Origin: Piper betle | Lineage: Eukaryota > Streptophyta > Magnoliopsida > Piperales > Piperaceae | Reading direction: 5' to 3' | DNA length: 64,000 bases | Assembly: GCA_033002965.1 (NCBI GenBank) | Contig: JAURVB010013155.1 | Location: 1 to 64,000 of the forward strand | Shown here: positions 49,601-61,226 of the stretch, one piece after another | Position numbering within the stretch: position 1 is the stretch's first letter | How the letters are laid out: every line of letters starts with the position of its first letter | Notes under the pieces: model-generated | What the model was told of the DNA's origin: nothing | Databases searched by the model: none | The model's input: only the letters and a program-made list of their open reading frames with translations | Program-made: the position numbers and the translations under genes

Positions 49601-50852
49601 CCACATCAATCACTTAACATTCATTAACTATTAATCACATCATGCAAATCATCACTTCATTCATAGTCAGACATTTATCACGAGAATTAATCAATCCTAG
49701 CATGTTGTGGTAATAATCATTAATTTTGAATAATTAAATACGAGGTAATTATACCTCTCGTTGTTGAAAATTGGCGACGGCTAGGGTTTCGTTGCGGGTC
49801 TCAGAGCTCGAATTCGATGCTCGTCGGCGTCCAAAGTTCAATCGGGTTTGACTGGATGAGCTTGGTGGAAGATCTGGCGACTTCCAACGAATCCAGTTTT
49901 TCGGCGGTAGTCGCCAGCGGCGTCTACTGGTGGGATAGCAGTGGTATTGGGTATTGTTGGCACCGACTCGGCTAGCTGGACACGTCTACGATGTTGACAC
50001 AGTCAATGGGGGTGGCGGCTCGCCAGAAAAGGGCAACATAGGGGCAGCCGGTGATGGGTGACAAGATCTGGCCGGCATGGGCGGCGATGGGCTCCACTCC
50101 GGTCGAGGAAGGTTGTGAGAGGGTCAACGACGTCGGGAGGCGACTGGATAGTGGCGGCGATGGTCACCGGCGGTGGGATCTGCGATGCGAGCGTGAAGCT
50201 AGGGTGTGGCTTCCTCGTGTTGTAGAGGCCTGACAAAGGCCGGGGGTACTTAGGGTGGCACGGCGACGGCGCGACGGTGCTTGGCAACGTCGATTAGCTG
50301 CAGAGTGGTATCAGTAGCAATGGCGGCGACGAACACTGGAGTGAAGGTGGCGGTGACCGAGGGTTTGGGGAAAGAAAAAGGGTTGGGGGTCGTCGGTGGC
50401 AATATTGTATATAAGTATTGACTCGACTCTGACTCAAGTCAAATATAATAATTAGCTTGTAATAAATCCTTTAAAAATCCATAAAATTGGGGGAAATCCC
50501 ATAAAATATAATACAAGACACAACATCACAATGACATGCTTTGCAACTAATAACCCACCCAAACATCATAAATACGCATCGTAACACGGTAAACAGTCTA
50601 AAACTAATTCTATGATCCACTATATATATATAAAAAGTAACTGGCATACTCTCATATATTCTGATAACTCATTCTGTTCTACTATATTCATGACGTTATC
50701 ATTATATACTTGGGTACACATAACCCTCATAGCTCAAACACGCGACCGGCGTCAGCTCAGTACACATGTTTTGAAACTAACTTGACTTGAACCGATGGCT
50801 GAACGGATCGGTTCATGAGTATAAAACCCTGACTCGGATCACTAGTTTTACA
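46635..50852 (-). mobile_element. Long LTR (3' LTR position) with a nested solo LTR
   Basis: The left end is TGTAACACCGTAAATTCGG and the right end GATCACTAGTTTTACA, so it is the long-LTR family on the minus strand. The span is 4218 bp, but 1364 bp is a nested insertion (48245-49608) plus a 5-bp duplication, leaving about 2.85 kb, the family length. The flanks (TGAAC left, ATCTT right) do not match. Immediately to the right lies a Ty3/gypsy-like polyprotein end and purine tract, so this looks like the 3' LTR of an element whose body extends rightward. Confidence 0.8.
48245..49608 (+). mobile_element. Nested solo LTR, Athila/Tat-like Ty3/gypsy (TSD ATCAC)
   Basis: Begins TGATAACTCTATAAAAGAG and ends TTTCCACATCA, and is flanked by ATCAC at 48240-48244 and 49609-49613. 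Removing it restores the long-LTR alignment (compare 53221-53290). The 3' part, with CCTTGTGAGACGATACTTTC and CACATACACTTGTG, has the look of plant Athila/Tat LTR ends (CCTTGTGGGATCGACCC...GCACTTG), which gives the orientation. No coding sequence is inside. The class call is by eye. Confidence 0.8.
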
Positions 50853-50890
50853 ATCTTCCCTCCTTACAAAAATTTCGCCCTCAAAATTTT
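50853..50890 (-). other. Ty3/gypsy-like polyprotein end and polypurine tract
   Basis: On the minus strand the frame reads NFEGEIFVRRED and runs straight into the LTR start TGTAAAACTAG. The AAGGAGGGAAGAT segment is the polypurine tract. Plant Ty3/gypsy elements of the Tekay/Del type commonly end their pol frame with NFEDEI-like residues next to the 3' LTR. This assigns the long-LTR family to Ty3/gypsy by inference. Confidence 0.6.
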
Positions 50891-51988
50891 AACACAAGGA
50901 GGTTCTACTGAAACTGGAACCTAGAAGTTGGATACACATCAGCTATATCCTCTACTCTTCAATAGTCATGTACATCCTCATTGACATTAATTGCGCCGAC
51001 ATGGCGAGTTCTGCTTGTGATGTTGTCAATATTAAATATTCTGATTCTAATCTATCTGTGCCTGTTCTAACATTACCATCATCATTCTCTTCTGTTCTGA
51101 TCCCTACTGCTAACTCGGTGGAAAAATCCTAGGTCACCCATAAGGGCCTACTGGGTTGGTCAAGCAAATACCCTAGAGTATCGCAAGGTGCTAATCTGGG
51201 TTATCTCTGGAAAAACTACGTCGAGGGCAAGGCCTACCTACTAGCATCAACCCATATCTCTCTGAACCTCATCTATGTGAAAAGTCAACTGCATATACTC
51301 TCAGGAAACTCTATCCTAAGTCCTACAACCATCCTATGGTTTGTTATGAGTCTCCTGTTAGGTCGAGTGTATAGACTAATGAGTACACAGCTCACTGTCG
51401 CCAATCTAGATCTAACTCTCAGGTATCCCTATATAAGGAACTGGACCACTCATCGGGTCCTAGTTGACTTGGTCCTGAGTTAAGTATCTCACTCTGTTCT
51501 AGAAGGGAACAAGGGTAATTGCTATGGCTCTGGAGACTATCTATACAAACACTAACTGCTATTGAAGGGAGTTCTCAAAGACAGAATAGAGGCGAGAACA
51601 CCTGTACATGCACAACGTGTCTCAAGGAGTATGATAACATACTCTATATGGGACTGTAGAGTTTACATCTGGTTTGTGGCATGTGCTCTGGTCAATGTTT
51701 GCTCATCTCAATCATCTGGATAAACTGATAGTAGAAATGATATATCTAGAGAGGTGAGTGAAAATTCTTAAGTGAAAACTCTACTCTATTTGACATCTCT
51801 AGGTTAATAGGAAGGAGACTAAATCTCGTAAAAATCTAGTCACACTGCTCAAGAACTCTCAATAGGTGATATCTCATCCCCACATGTGGGATCTGACATT
51901 AGGAAGTCCACTAGGCTAAGAAAAACCTACTACATAACTATGTCACTCTGGTCTATGGTAAGATCAAGGTATAATGTAAGTGACAGGG
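50891..51988. other. Non-coding interior of the host retroelement, segment 1
   Basis: No recognisable gag or pol domain on either strand. Short phrases such as CTCTATG and AACTCTA recur, as in the other interior segments at 54908-55444, 58307-58420 and 61227-62520. These appear to be one older sequence split by the three solo LTRs. Confidence 0.4.
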
Positions 51989-54902
51989 TGTAAAACCCAC
52001 GATTTGATCCAGGGTTTTATATTTAGAACCGGTCATTTTGACTGTTATTTTCGAGTCGAGTATGTTTCAGAACATGTGTACTGAGCTGACGCCGATCGCA
52101 TGTATGAGCCATGAGGGTCATGCATACCCAAGTATATGATGATAGCATCATGAACACAGCAGAAAAGAATAAGTTATCAGAATATATGAGAGTATGCTAG
52201 TTCATTTTATTTTTATATATAGCAGATCGTAGAATTAGTGTTAAGCCGTTTACCATGTTAGGACATGTTATGGGGCAATTTGGGTCGGTTGTTAGTTATA
52301 GAGCATGTCATTATGATGTTGTGGTGTTTGTTCTATTTTATGGGATTTTTTAGGATGTAATATGACTTAGTTATTATTCTTGACTCGAGACGGAGTCGAG
52401 TCAAGTCTTGTTTATGAGTTTGCCACTGACCACCCCGACTTTTTTCTCCTTCCCCGTCCAAACACTTGCTGCACCGTCCCCTCTGCTCTTCGTCTCCGCT
52501 GCCGCTGCTGACGCCATCCGGCCGCTGATCGACACCACCTAGCCCCGCCGCGCCATCGCCGTGCCACCCCGAGCAATCCCGGCCACTGTTAGGCCTCCAC
52601 AACGCTGGATCGCTGCACCTAGTGGCGAGCCCACATTGTGCTTGCATCACCGATTCTGCCGCTGACAACCATCGCAGCCATGATCGGGTGGTCACCTCGA
52701 CATCTTCGACCAACCCATGACCTTCCCTGAAGAGAACAGAGGCCAGCGCCGCCCATCCCGGCCAGATCTCCACACCACCACGGACAGCCCTGTTTTTGCC
52801 CTTTTCCGATGAGCTGCCACCTCCGCTGACCACGTCAATGTTGTAGATGTGTCGGGCTCGCTGAGACAGTGCCAGTGGTACCTAATATGACCTCTATCCG
52901 GCCAGTAGACACCGCCGGAAAACTGTAGGAAGTTGCCGGAAAACCATCGAAACCCGCCGGAAAACCTTTGGAAAACCAGATTTGCAGGAATTTGGCAAAT
53001 CTTTTGCCGAGTTTATCCAGTTGAACCTGATCCACTTTGGACACCGCAGAGCATTGAATTCGAGCTCTGAGATGCGCAACGAAACCCTAACCGTCGCGGA
53101 TCGCCAACGATGAGAGGTAAATTACCACTGATTTGATTATTTAAAATTGATGATTGATAGCATAGCATGCTAGGATTGATTAGTTGATGTGATTAATGCC
53201 TAATTATGGATGAAGTAATGATTATATGATTTGAGTAATTGTGAATAAATAGTAATTGATATAATGAGGTAGATCAAGTCTGAGCATAAGTGTCCACGAC
53301 GTAACTTAGAAAACACAATAAAATTTCGTATAAATAGGATGAGTTAGAATTATTTTTACACTTATGATTATTTTATTATGATGGATGATTTTGTTGTTGC
53401 ATTGTATGTGTGATGTTCATTGAGTTTGATGCATCATTTAGTTAGCGGGCGCTAATATTTAGTTTTGATGTGTAGGTACGGAGTAGGAGCTCGCCGCCTA
53501 GGCACTATGATACGCTTGGAGCTTCTACCAGGTCCATTTAGGACTCGTCTCTGCTCTACGCTCTCTTCTATTATATGTTTATTTTATTATTTGTAGGACA
53601 GGTTAAGTGACATTTTATCGGATCCTACTTAACTCGGACCATTTAACTGAACAGTTTTCTAGATTAATAACCCCTCGAGGATGATTTTGAAAACAAGATC
53701 CACTACAACTTGCCTTCAAGCCTATTATATGAATCCCTTCCCAAGCCTATATATATAATTTTATCGAGTTTTCAGTGAGACAAGAGATGGAAAAACTGAC
53801 TGCACATACCTTAAGCGGATGTCGTGACAATCAAAGCGGGCTCTAGATTAGTGAGTGGACTATTCCATTCCTGAGGGATCCTGACAACTCCGCGTTTGAG
53901 TTCCTCACATCCGAAGAATGTGGAGGTTTACGGGTACTGTTTAGTATAGTGCATGTTCGGACTTGTCGTATAAATGGTACTAAAGGCGACTGCCTGAGAG
54001 TATTTGGCCTTCGTGTTTAAGGCCAGGAGAAATATGGAGGTAAGGAGAGGGCATAGAATTCGAGACTAGAAAATGAAGTAAGAAAATGCCAAGAGAGGCA
54101 TGAACAGTAATATATCAGTCAGTTCGGGATGCTACCGGGTCTGCAGCCCAATGGCTCCTCCTCAATAGGTGCCCTTCAGAGTGTTCATAAGGAGTATATA
54201 ATGTTTTCTTTCATATGAGAGTTTGCTCTCATAGCCAGTCTGATATTAGTTATTTTCTGGACCAGTAACACTTGTTACTGACGTGTTTTTATACTATATG
54301 TAGGTAATAATCACGAGTTAGACGTGCTAGCCTGGACGGAGGAGCATTGATGTCGCTTGCATACATGTCAGTCGATAGAGTGGTTAATATTTTGTTATGA
54401 TGTTATTATATTGATGTGATGTAATTAAATGTTCAAATATGAGGATATGATGAGATGAAATACTAAGATATGATGACAGGGAAAGGAAATGCGAATAGAT
54501 TGCGTAGCAGAAGTGTGGTGGGTTGAAACCCAAGTTCCAGAATAATTATACAACATATTAGATTATGTGTGATTGAAATTGTTGATATATGCATATATAT
54601 TTGTATATATTATTTTGACAGGTTGGATCCTAATTGCACTTTTAGGGGAGACTTTGTCCATTTCACTCTTAGAATTTTTATTGATTTATCGTGATTGTTA
54701 TTGGTGTATAAATTAGTTTGCATGTCATCAATATAGTATCATGATAGGATTCTGTGCATTTCTTCATGCATGACGAGTCATATCTTCATCTTAAGACCCC
54801 GAAATTAGATCCGCACGAGTTGGGTTAGGGTTAGCCGACCTAACCGGGGCCTGTAATATGCCGGTTTGGTTCACGAACATGGACCGGAATTGGGGTGTTA
54901 CA
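51989..54902 (+). mobile_element. Solo long LTR (TSD CAGGG)
   Basis: Begins TGTAAAACCCACGATTTG and ends GGAATTGGGGTGTTACA; length 2914 bp. It is flanked by CAGGG at 51984-51988 and 54903-54907. There are no protein domains inside. The GC-rich block at 52430-52990 and the CCGCCGGAAAA phrases at 52912-52975 correspond to those at 55890-56460. Confidence 0.9.
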
Positions 54903-54907
54903 CAGGG

Positions 54908-55444
54908 GGAATGAAATCCCTGTATAGTGTATTGGGTGGCCAAAACATCGGTAGGTCTATGGACTTGTTTCTAAGATCACCACTATTTACTATGCCACAG
55001 GTGATTAGTCTGTGGAACAGTTAATCAATGACGAATCTTAAAAATGGCTCATAAGTGGCTCTAGTTCAATCAACTAACAGCAAGCATGTGTTTCTCGATA
55101 CTGTACTAGTCACGCACTTCTAAACAGGCAAGGTTTAAACAACCTAAAGAACTACTATCTCCCCTCAAGTCTATGGAGACTCATAGTGAGGTTCAACACG
55201 TGTTTCGTTCGCTCTTCCGTGGTGTGTGACTTGTCGTCCCGTACTGATTTGTAACACTAATCTTGACTCGTAGGAGTATTACCACTGTGGTAGATTCTCA
55301 AGCAAGGCTATTGATCAAGATGAACATACACTAGTATCACTCTATATAGGCATCATGGTCTGCCTTGTTTAAAGTCCCTATCTGCATCTCTCAAGCTGGG
55401 GTGAAATCGTCATCATAAGATCGGTCTACAAACACCTACCTACA
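54908..55444. other. Non-coding interior of the host retroelement, segment 2
   Basis: Sequence between two solo LTRs with no recognised coding content. It is probably continuous with 50891-51988 before the insertions. Confidence 0.4.
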
Positions 55445-56382
55445 CAGTATGTAAAACCCGTGACTCAAGTCAGGGTTTTACGTTACCGAACCAGTCGGTT
55501 CGACCGTTGGTTCGAGTCGAGTCAGTTTCATGAACCGCGTGCTGAGTCGAGACCAACCGTGAGTTATGAGCGATGAGAGTCAGGTGTACCTGAATATATG
55601 ATGATAACGTCGAGAAGATGGTGAGATATGAGTTATCTGAATATATGAAAGTATGCAGTATTTTTTCTTTTTATATGTTTAATCGTAGATATAGTTTTAG
55701 GCCGAATAACGCGTTAGGACGCGTTGGATTATATTCGGGTGGGTTATTAGTTATAGAGCATGTCATTTGGATGTTGTTGTGTTTGTTTTATTTTATGTAA
55801 TTTTTCCATATTTTTCTAGAATTTTTTTAGAATTTATTACGAACTAGTTATTATTTTGACTCGAGTCGGAATCAAGTCAATACTAAATTACGAGTTTGCC
55901 ATTGAGAACACTTCTTCTCCCTCCCGACCCTTCCTCACCCCAAACCCTTGCCGCCGTCACTGTCGTGCACTGCCGCTGCCGCCGCCGCCGACGCCGTGCT
56001 GCCGCCGATCGACTCCGCCCCGCCTTGCCTTGTCGTCACCGTGCCACCCCGAACAGCCCCGGCCGCCACCACCTCGCCACGACGCCAGAACCAGCCCGCG
56101 AACCGTCGACGCTCCGCCCATCGATTCGCCGCCGTCCGGGCCACGCCGCCGCCGCTGTGACCCCGACGACCACCCTCTCGCCGTCGCCGACATTTCCCCC
56201 ACCATCCCGAGCGCCGTCGAGGCCGGCCGGAGCCCCGATCGGAGCACACCGCCGCCGCCGCCCATTTTCGACGCCGCCGTCGACGGCCATCGCCGCCTCG
56301 GCTACCCTGTTTGACACCACCATTGGACCGAGCTCGTCGAGCTGGTGCCGATAGACCCCCTGATTGCCCCGTCCCGAATCAT

Positions 56383-56455
56383 CGCCGGAAAACCGTCGGA
56401 ATCCGCCGGAAAACCGCCGACACTCGCCGGAAAACCGCCGGAACCGCCGGAAAAT
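56383..56455. repeat. CGCCGGAAAAC short repeat array inside LTR copy A
   Basis: Five closely spaced variants of CGCCGGAAAACCG. Copy B has only a remnant at 59321-59340 (CACCGGAACCGCCGGAAAAT), and the copy at 51989 has a different spacing at 52912-52975, so the array changes length between copies. Confidence 0.75.
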
Positions 56456-57223
56456 TGGATTCGTGGGAAATTCGCCGGATCATCCACCGAACGCACCCAG
56501 TCCAATCTGATCGGACTTCGGACGCCGCTAGGTGCCGAATTCGAGTTTCGAGCCGCGAAACGGAAACCCTAGCCGTCGCCGATTTTCGACGACGCGAGGT
56601 ATAATTTATTTTAACTTAATTATTTGAAAGTATTGATTATTAGAATTGCATGCTAGGATTGGTGAATTGCGTGTTATAATAATGTATATAAATATAGATT
56701 TGATTAAGGATAAAATCTGAAATTTGTTTGATTAAGTGGTGTTAAAAATGGAGGCTAAGAAACTAATTAGGGTAATTAGGTAATGATCATGATCTAATGC
56801 AAACTAGCCTAAGTAGAGTTGCTAGAATTGATATAGGTTGATGTGTGTTGATTGATGCATGATTGTGTTGATTGTGTGTGCATGCCATAGGATGTGTGAT
56901 TCATCATGCGGGCGTTAGTTTTTAGCTTGATTGTGTAGGTACAGTGTAGGAGCTCGCCGCCTAGGCGCGTGGACCCGTTTGGAGCTTCTACCAGGTCCGT
57001 TTAGGACTCGTTCTCTGATTTACGCTACTCTCTTGTGTATTTGATTTATTATGTGCAGGACGTGTTAAGTGGCGTTTTATCGGATCCCACTTAACTCGGG
57101 CCATTTAGCCAACGATTTTCCGGATTAATAACCCTCGAGGATGAGATCCCTCGAGTTTGTTTTCGAACTTCAGATCCAGCTCACGTTGCCTTCGGGCCTA
57201 TTGTATAAATCCCAACCCAGCCC

Positions 57224-57232
57224 TATATATAT
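57224..57232 (+). promoter_or_regulatory. Probable LTR TATA box, copy A
   Basis: TATATATATG lies in a conserved context (CCTATATATATGTATAG, then GTTTTCGCG and TTTAGTGAGAGA) that is kept in copy B at about 60112 and in the copies at 35700 and 53745. This is the best candidate for the LTR core promoter, placing R/U5 in the last kilobase of the LTR. Confidence 0.5.
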
Positions 57233-58306
57233 GTATAGTTTTCGCGTTTTTAGTGAGAGATTGAATGAAGGAAATCCGACTACCGTGCTACGCGAGCGGG
57301 CACGTGTGTGTCGATAGTGGGCTCTGGAATGGTGTGCGGGCCATTTCATTCCTGAGGGATCCTGACAACTCCACCTTTGAGTTCCTCAAACCCGGAGAAG
57401 TGTGGAGGTTCACGGGTACTGCATTGCAGCGCATGTCTAGACTTGTGGTTTCAAAGGGTACTGAAGGCGACTGCCTGAGAGTACTCGGCCTTCGTGCTCA
57501 AGGCCAGGAGTAATATGGAAGGTACAGAGGGCGGAAAGGAATGAGATTTGACGCGAGAAGCAATAGAGAAATGGCCGAGGCATGAGAATGTGAAAGATAG
57601 GGGGACGCTGTCGACCCGAGGGCGACGGCTCCCGTATGTGCCCTGATGAGAGTTCTTGAGGAAGTATATGGTTTTCATTCAACAAGAGAGTTTGCTCTCC
57701 TGTGCCAGATTGATATTAGTTATTTTCCGGGTCGGTAACACTCGTTACTGACAGTTTTTCTATATATATGTAGGTGAGAAATGCGAGGGATGAAAGCTGT
57801 CGGGACTGCGGAGGAGCAGCACGGAACCGCGCACACATGTACCTGCCGCGTGTAATCTATAATGACGGTGTGTTATTGCTACGTGATGATAATTTTGATA
57901 TGTTTGTTTAGATAAATTGCTTGATATGAAATGAATGGATAAATATGAATGAGTAGGGAGCCTTGGAGTTCGGACTCGGCTCAGGTAAAAACGAATGAGA
58001 TAATGGTTGAATGTCAAGGTAGATTATTATGTGTTACCGTATTTTTTATAAAATAGTATATATTTTCTTTTGTTTTCTCATTTATTATTTTGTATTGTCT
58101 TTGCTTGTACATCATAGCATGCATGTAGGACTACGTTAGAACCCACGCATCCCATCCATGCATTTCATGTTTGCATCTCCATCTTGCGACACCGAGGGCA
58201 GATCCGGGTCGGCTTAACCGAACCCAGTAGATTAGCGAACGGTTCGGTTGCCGGTGACATTTCCGGGTCAGTTCACGGGTGAGCCGAAACGGGGTGTTAC
58301 ACAGTA

Positions 58307-58420
58307 AGCCCTAATCAATATCATGGAGTACATCTATACTCAGGGCAAGGCTCAACCCTATGGTTCAAGGTAATCACTATCTCTCTGAAGGACCCTTCCT
58401 CATTAACCCGCTATCTATGC
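58307..58420. other. Non-coding interior of the host retroelement, segment 3
   Basis: 114 bases between LTR copies A and B, with no feature of its own. Confidence 0.4.
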
Positions 58421-58425
58421 CTAAT

Positions 58426-61221
58426 TGTAAAACCCGTGACTCGAGTCAGGGTTTTACATTACCGAACCAGTCAGTTCGACCGTTGGTTCGAGTCGAGTCT
58501 GTTTCATAAACCGTGTGCTGAGTCGATGCCAGCCGTGAGTTATGAGCAATGAGAGTCAGGTATACCTGAATATATGATGATAACGTCGAGAAGATGGTGA
58601 GATATGAGTTATCAGAATATATGAAAGTATGGAGTATTTTTTCTTTTTATATGTTTGATCGTAGAAATAGTTTTAGGTCGAATAACACATTAGGGCACGT
58701 TGGATTATATTCGGGTGGGTTATTAGTTATAGAGCATGCCATTTGGATGTTGTTGTGTTTGTTTTATTTTATGGAATTTTCCCATATTTTTCTAGATTTT
58801 TTTAGAATTTATTACGAACTAGTTATTATTTTGACTCAAGTAGGAATCGAGTCAATACTTATTTACGAAACTGCCACTAGTGCATTTCTTCTCCCTCCCG
58901 ACCGTTCTTCACCCAAACCCTCACCATTGTGTGCCACCGCCGACGCCGCACTGCCGCTGATCGACGCCGCTCAGCCTAGCCACGCCGTTGCCGTGCCGCC
59001 CCGACTGACCTCGGCCACCGATTGCATGCCGGCGTGCCGCCGCAATGCCACGAAGCCGCTTCGGCCGTCGCCACTTCGGGCCGGATTCTGCCGCCGTTAG
59101 GTCACCGTCGCCACCGCTGTTACCACCAGTCTCACCCTCTCGCCGTCGCCAACATTTCCCCCACCATCTCGAGCCGCTGTCGAGGCCGGCCGCAGCCCCG
59201 ATCAGAGCACGCCGCCGCCGACAGCCATCGCTGCCCAGGCTACTTTGTTTGACACCACCATCGGACCAAGCTCATCGAGTTGGTGCCGATAGGCCCCCTG
59301 ATTGCCCCGTCCCGAATCACCACCGGAACCGCCGGAAAATTGGATTCATGGGAAATTTGTCGGATCATCCGCCGAATGCACCCTGTCCAATCTGATTGGA
59401 CTTCGGACGCCGCTAGGTGCCGAATTCGAGTTTCGAGCCACGAAATGGAAACCCTAATCGTCGCCGATTTTCGACGACGCGAGGTATAATTTATTTTAAC
59501 TTAATTATTTGAAAGTATTGATTATTAGAATTGCATTCTAGGATTGGTGAATTGTGTGTTATAATAATATATATAAATGTAGATTTGATTAAGGATAAAA
59601 TATGAAATTTGTTTGATTGAGTGGTGTTAAAAATGGAGGCTAAGAAACTAATTGGGGTAACTAGGTAATGATCATGATCTAATGCAAACTAGCCTAAGTA
59701 GACTTGCTAGAATTGACTATAGGTTGAATGTGTGATGATTGATGTGTGATTGTGTTGATTGTGTGTGCATGCTATAGGATGTGTGATTCATCATGCAGGC
59801 ATTAGTTTTTAGCTTGATTGTGTAGGTATGGTGTAGGAGCTCGCTGCCTAGGCGCGTGGACCCGTTTGGAGCTTCTACCAGGTCCGTTTAGGACTCATTC
59901 TCTGATTTACGCTATTCTATTGTGTATTTGATTTATCATGTGCAGGACGAGTTAAGTGGCGTTTTATCAGATCCCACTTAACTCGGGCCATTTAGCCAAC
60001 AATTTTTCGGATTAATAACCCTCGAGGATGAGATCCCTCGAGTTTGTTTTTGAACTTCAGATCCAGCTCACGTTGCCTATCGGGCCTATTGTATAAATCC
60101 CAACCCAGACCTTTATATATGTATAGTTTTTGCGTTTTCAGTGAGAGATTGAATGAGGGAAATCCGACTACCGTGCTACGCGAGCGGGCACGTGTGTGTC
60201 GATAGTGGGCTCTGGAATGGTGTGCGGGCCGTTTCATTCCCGAGGGATCCTGACAACTCCACCTTTGAGTTCCTCAAACCCAGAGAAGTGTGGAGGTTCA
60301 CGGGTACTGCATTGCAGCGCATGTCTAGACTTGTGGTTTCAAAGGGTACTGAAGGCGACTGCCTGAGAGTGCTCGGCCTTCGTGCTCAAGGCCAGGAGTA
60401 ATATGGAAGGTGCAGAGGGCGGAAAGGAATGAGATTTGATGCGAGAAGCGATAGAGAAATGGCCAAGGTATAAGAATAAGAAAGATAGGGGGAAGCTGTC
60501 GGAGAGAAAGTATATGGTTTTCATTCAACAGGAGAGTTTGCTCTCCTGTGCCAGATTGATGTTAGTTATTTTCCGGGCCGGTAACACTCGTTACTGACGG
60601 TTTTTCTATATATATGTAGGTGAGGAATGCGAACAATGAAAGCTGTCGGGACTGCGGAGGAGCAGCACGGAACCGCGCACACATGTACCTGCCACGTGTA
60701 ACGTATAATGATGGTGTGTTATTGCTACGTGAGTGATAATTTTGATGTGTTTGTTTGAATAAATTGCTTGACATGAAATGAACAGATGAATGTGAATGAG
60801 TAGTAAGTTTGGAGTTCAGGCTCGGTTCAACTAAAACGAAAGAGATAATAATTTAATGCCATGGTAGATTGTTACGTTTTATCGTATTTTGATAAAATAT
60901 TTATATACCCTTGTTGTGGACAGGTTGGCCCCTATTGCACTTTTAGGGGAGATTTTGTCCGTTTTTCTAAAAATTAATGAATTTTTTATTTAAATTTCTT
61001 ACTTGTTGATTGGTTTTGTTTTGCTAGCATATCATAGCATGCATGTAGGACTACGTTAGAACCCACGCATCCCATCCATGCACTTCACATTTGCATCTCC
61101 ATCTTGAGACGCCGAGGGCAGATCCGGGTCGGCTTAACCGAACCCATTAGATTAGCGAACGGTTCGGTCACCGGTGACATTTCCGGGTCGGTTCACGGGT
61201 GAGCCGAAACGGGGTGTTACA
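58426..61221 (+). mobile_element. Solo long LTR, copy B (TSD CTAAT)
   Basis: Begins TGTAAAACCCGTGACTCGAG and ends GAAACGGGGTGTTACA; length 2796 bp. It is flanked by CTAAT at 58421-58425 and 61222-61226. Compared with copy A it lacks about 45 bases near 60500 (A: 57606-57660) and most of the CGCCGGAAAAC array. Otherwise it is very similar, with mostly transition differences. Confidence 0.92.
60112..60121 (+). promoter_or_regulatory. Probable LTR TATA box, copy B
   Basis: TTTATATATG in the same context and position as the TATA box of copy A. Confidence 0.45.
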
Positions 61222-61226
61222 CTAAT

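Larger units (their letters stand above)
55450..58301 (+). mobile_element. Solo long LTR, copy A (TSD CAGTA)
   Basis: Begins TGTAAAACCCGTGACTCAAG and ends GAAACGGGGTGTTACA; length 2852 bp. It is flanked by CAGTA at 55445-55449 and 58302-58306. The first half has a GC-rich block (55890-56570) and the second half AT-rich sequence with a TATA box near 57224. It is a close relative of copy B at 58426. No gag/pol, primer-binding site or polypurine tract lies inside, hence solo LTR. Confidence 0.92.

Noticed and set aside
55856..56604. Several long overlapping open frames on both strands in the GC-rich LTR block
   Set aside because: High GC removes stop codons in all frames. The translations are Pro/Arg/Ala-rich without domains, and copy B does not preserve the same frame boundaries.
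57265..57513. 82-codon open frame just downstream of the LTR TATA box, also open in copy B (60153-60401)
   Set aside because: Between the copies there are five base changes: four alter the residue (K/R, I/V, L/P, G/R) and one is silent. That is the neutral pattern, and in the copies at 35048 and 53760 the frame is interrupted. The similarity is explained by recent common origin.
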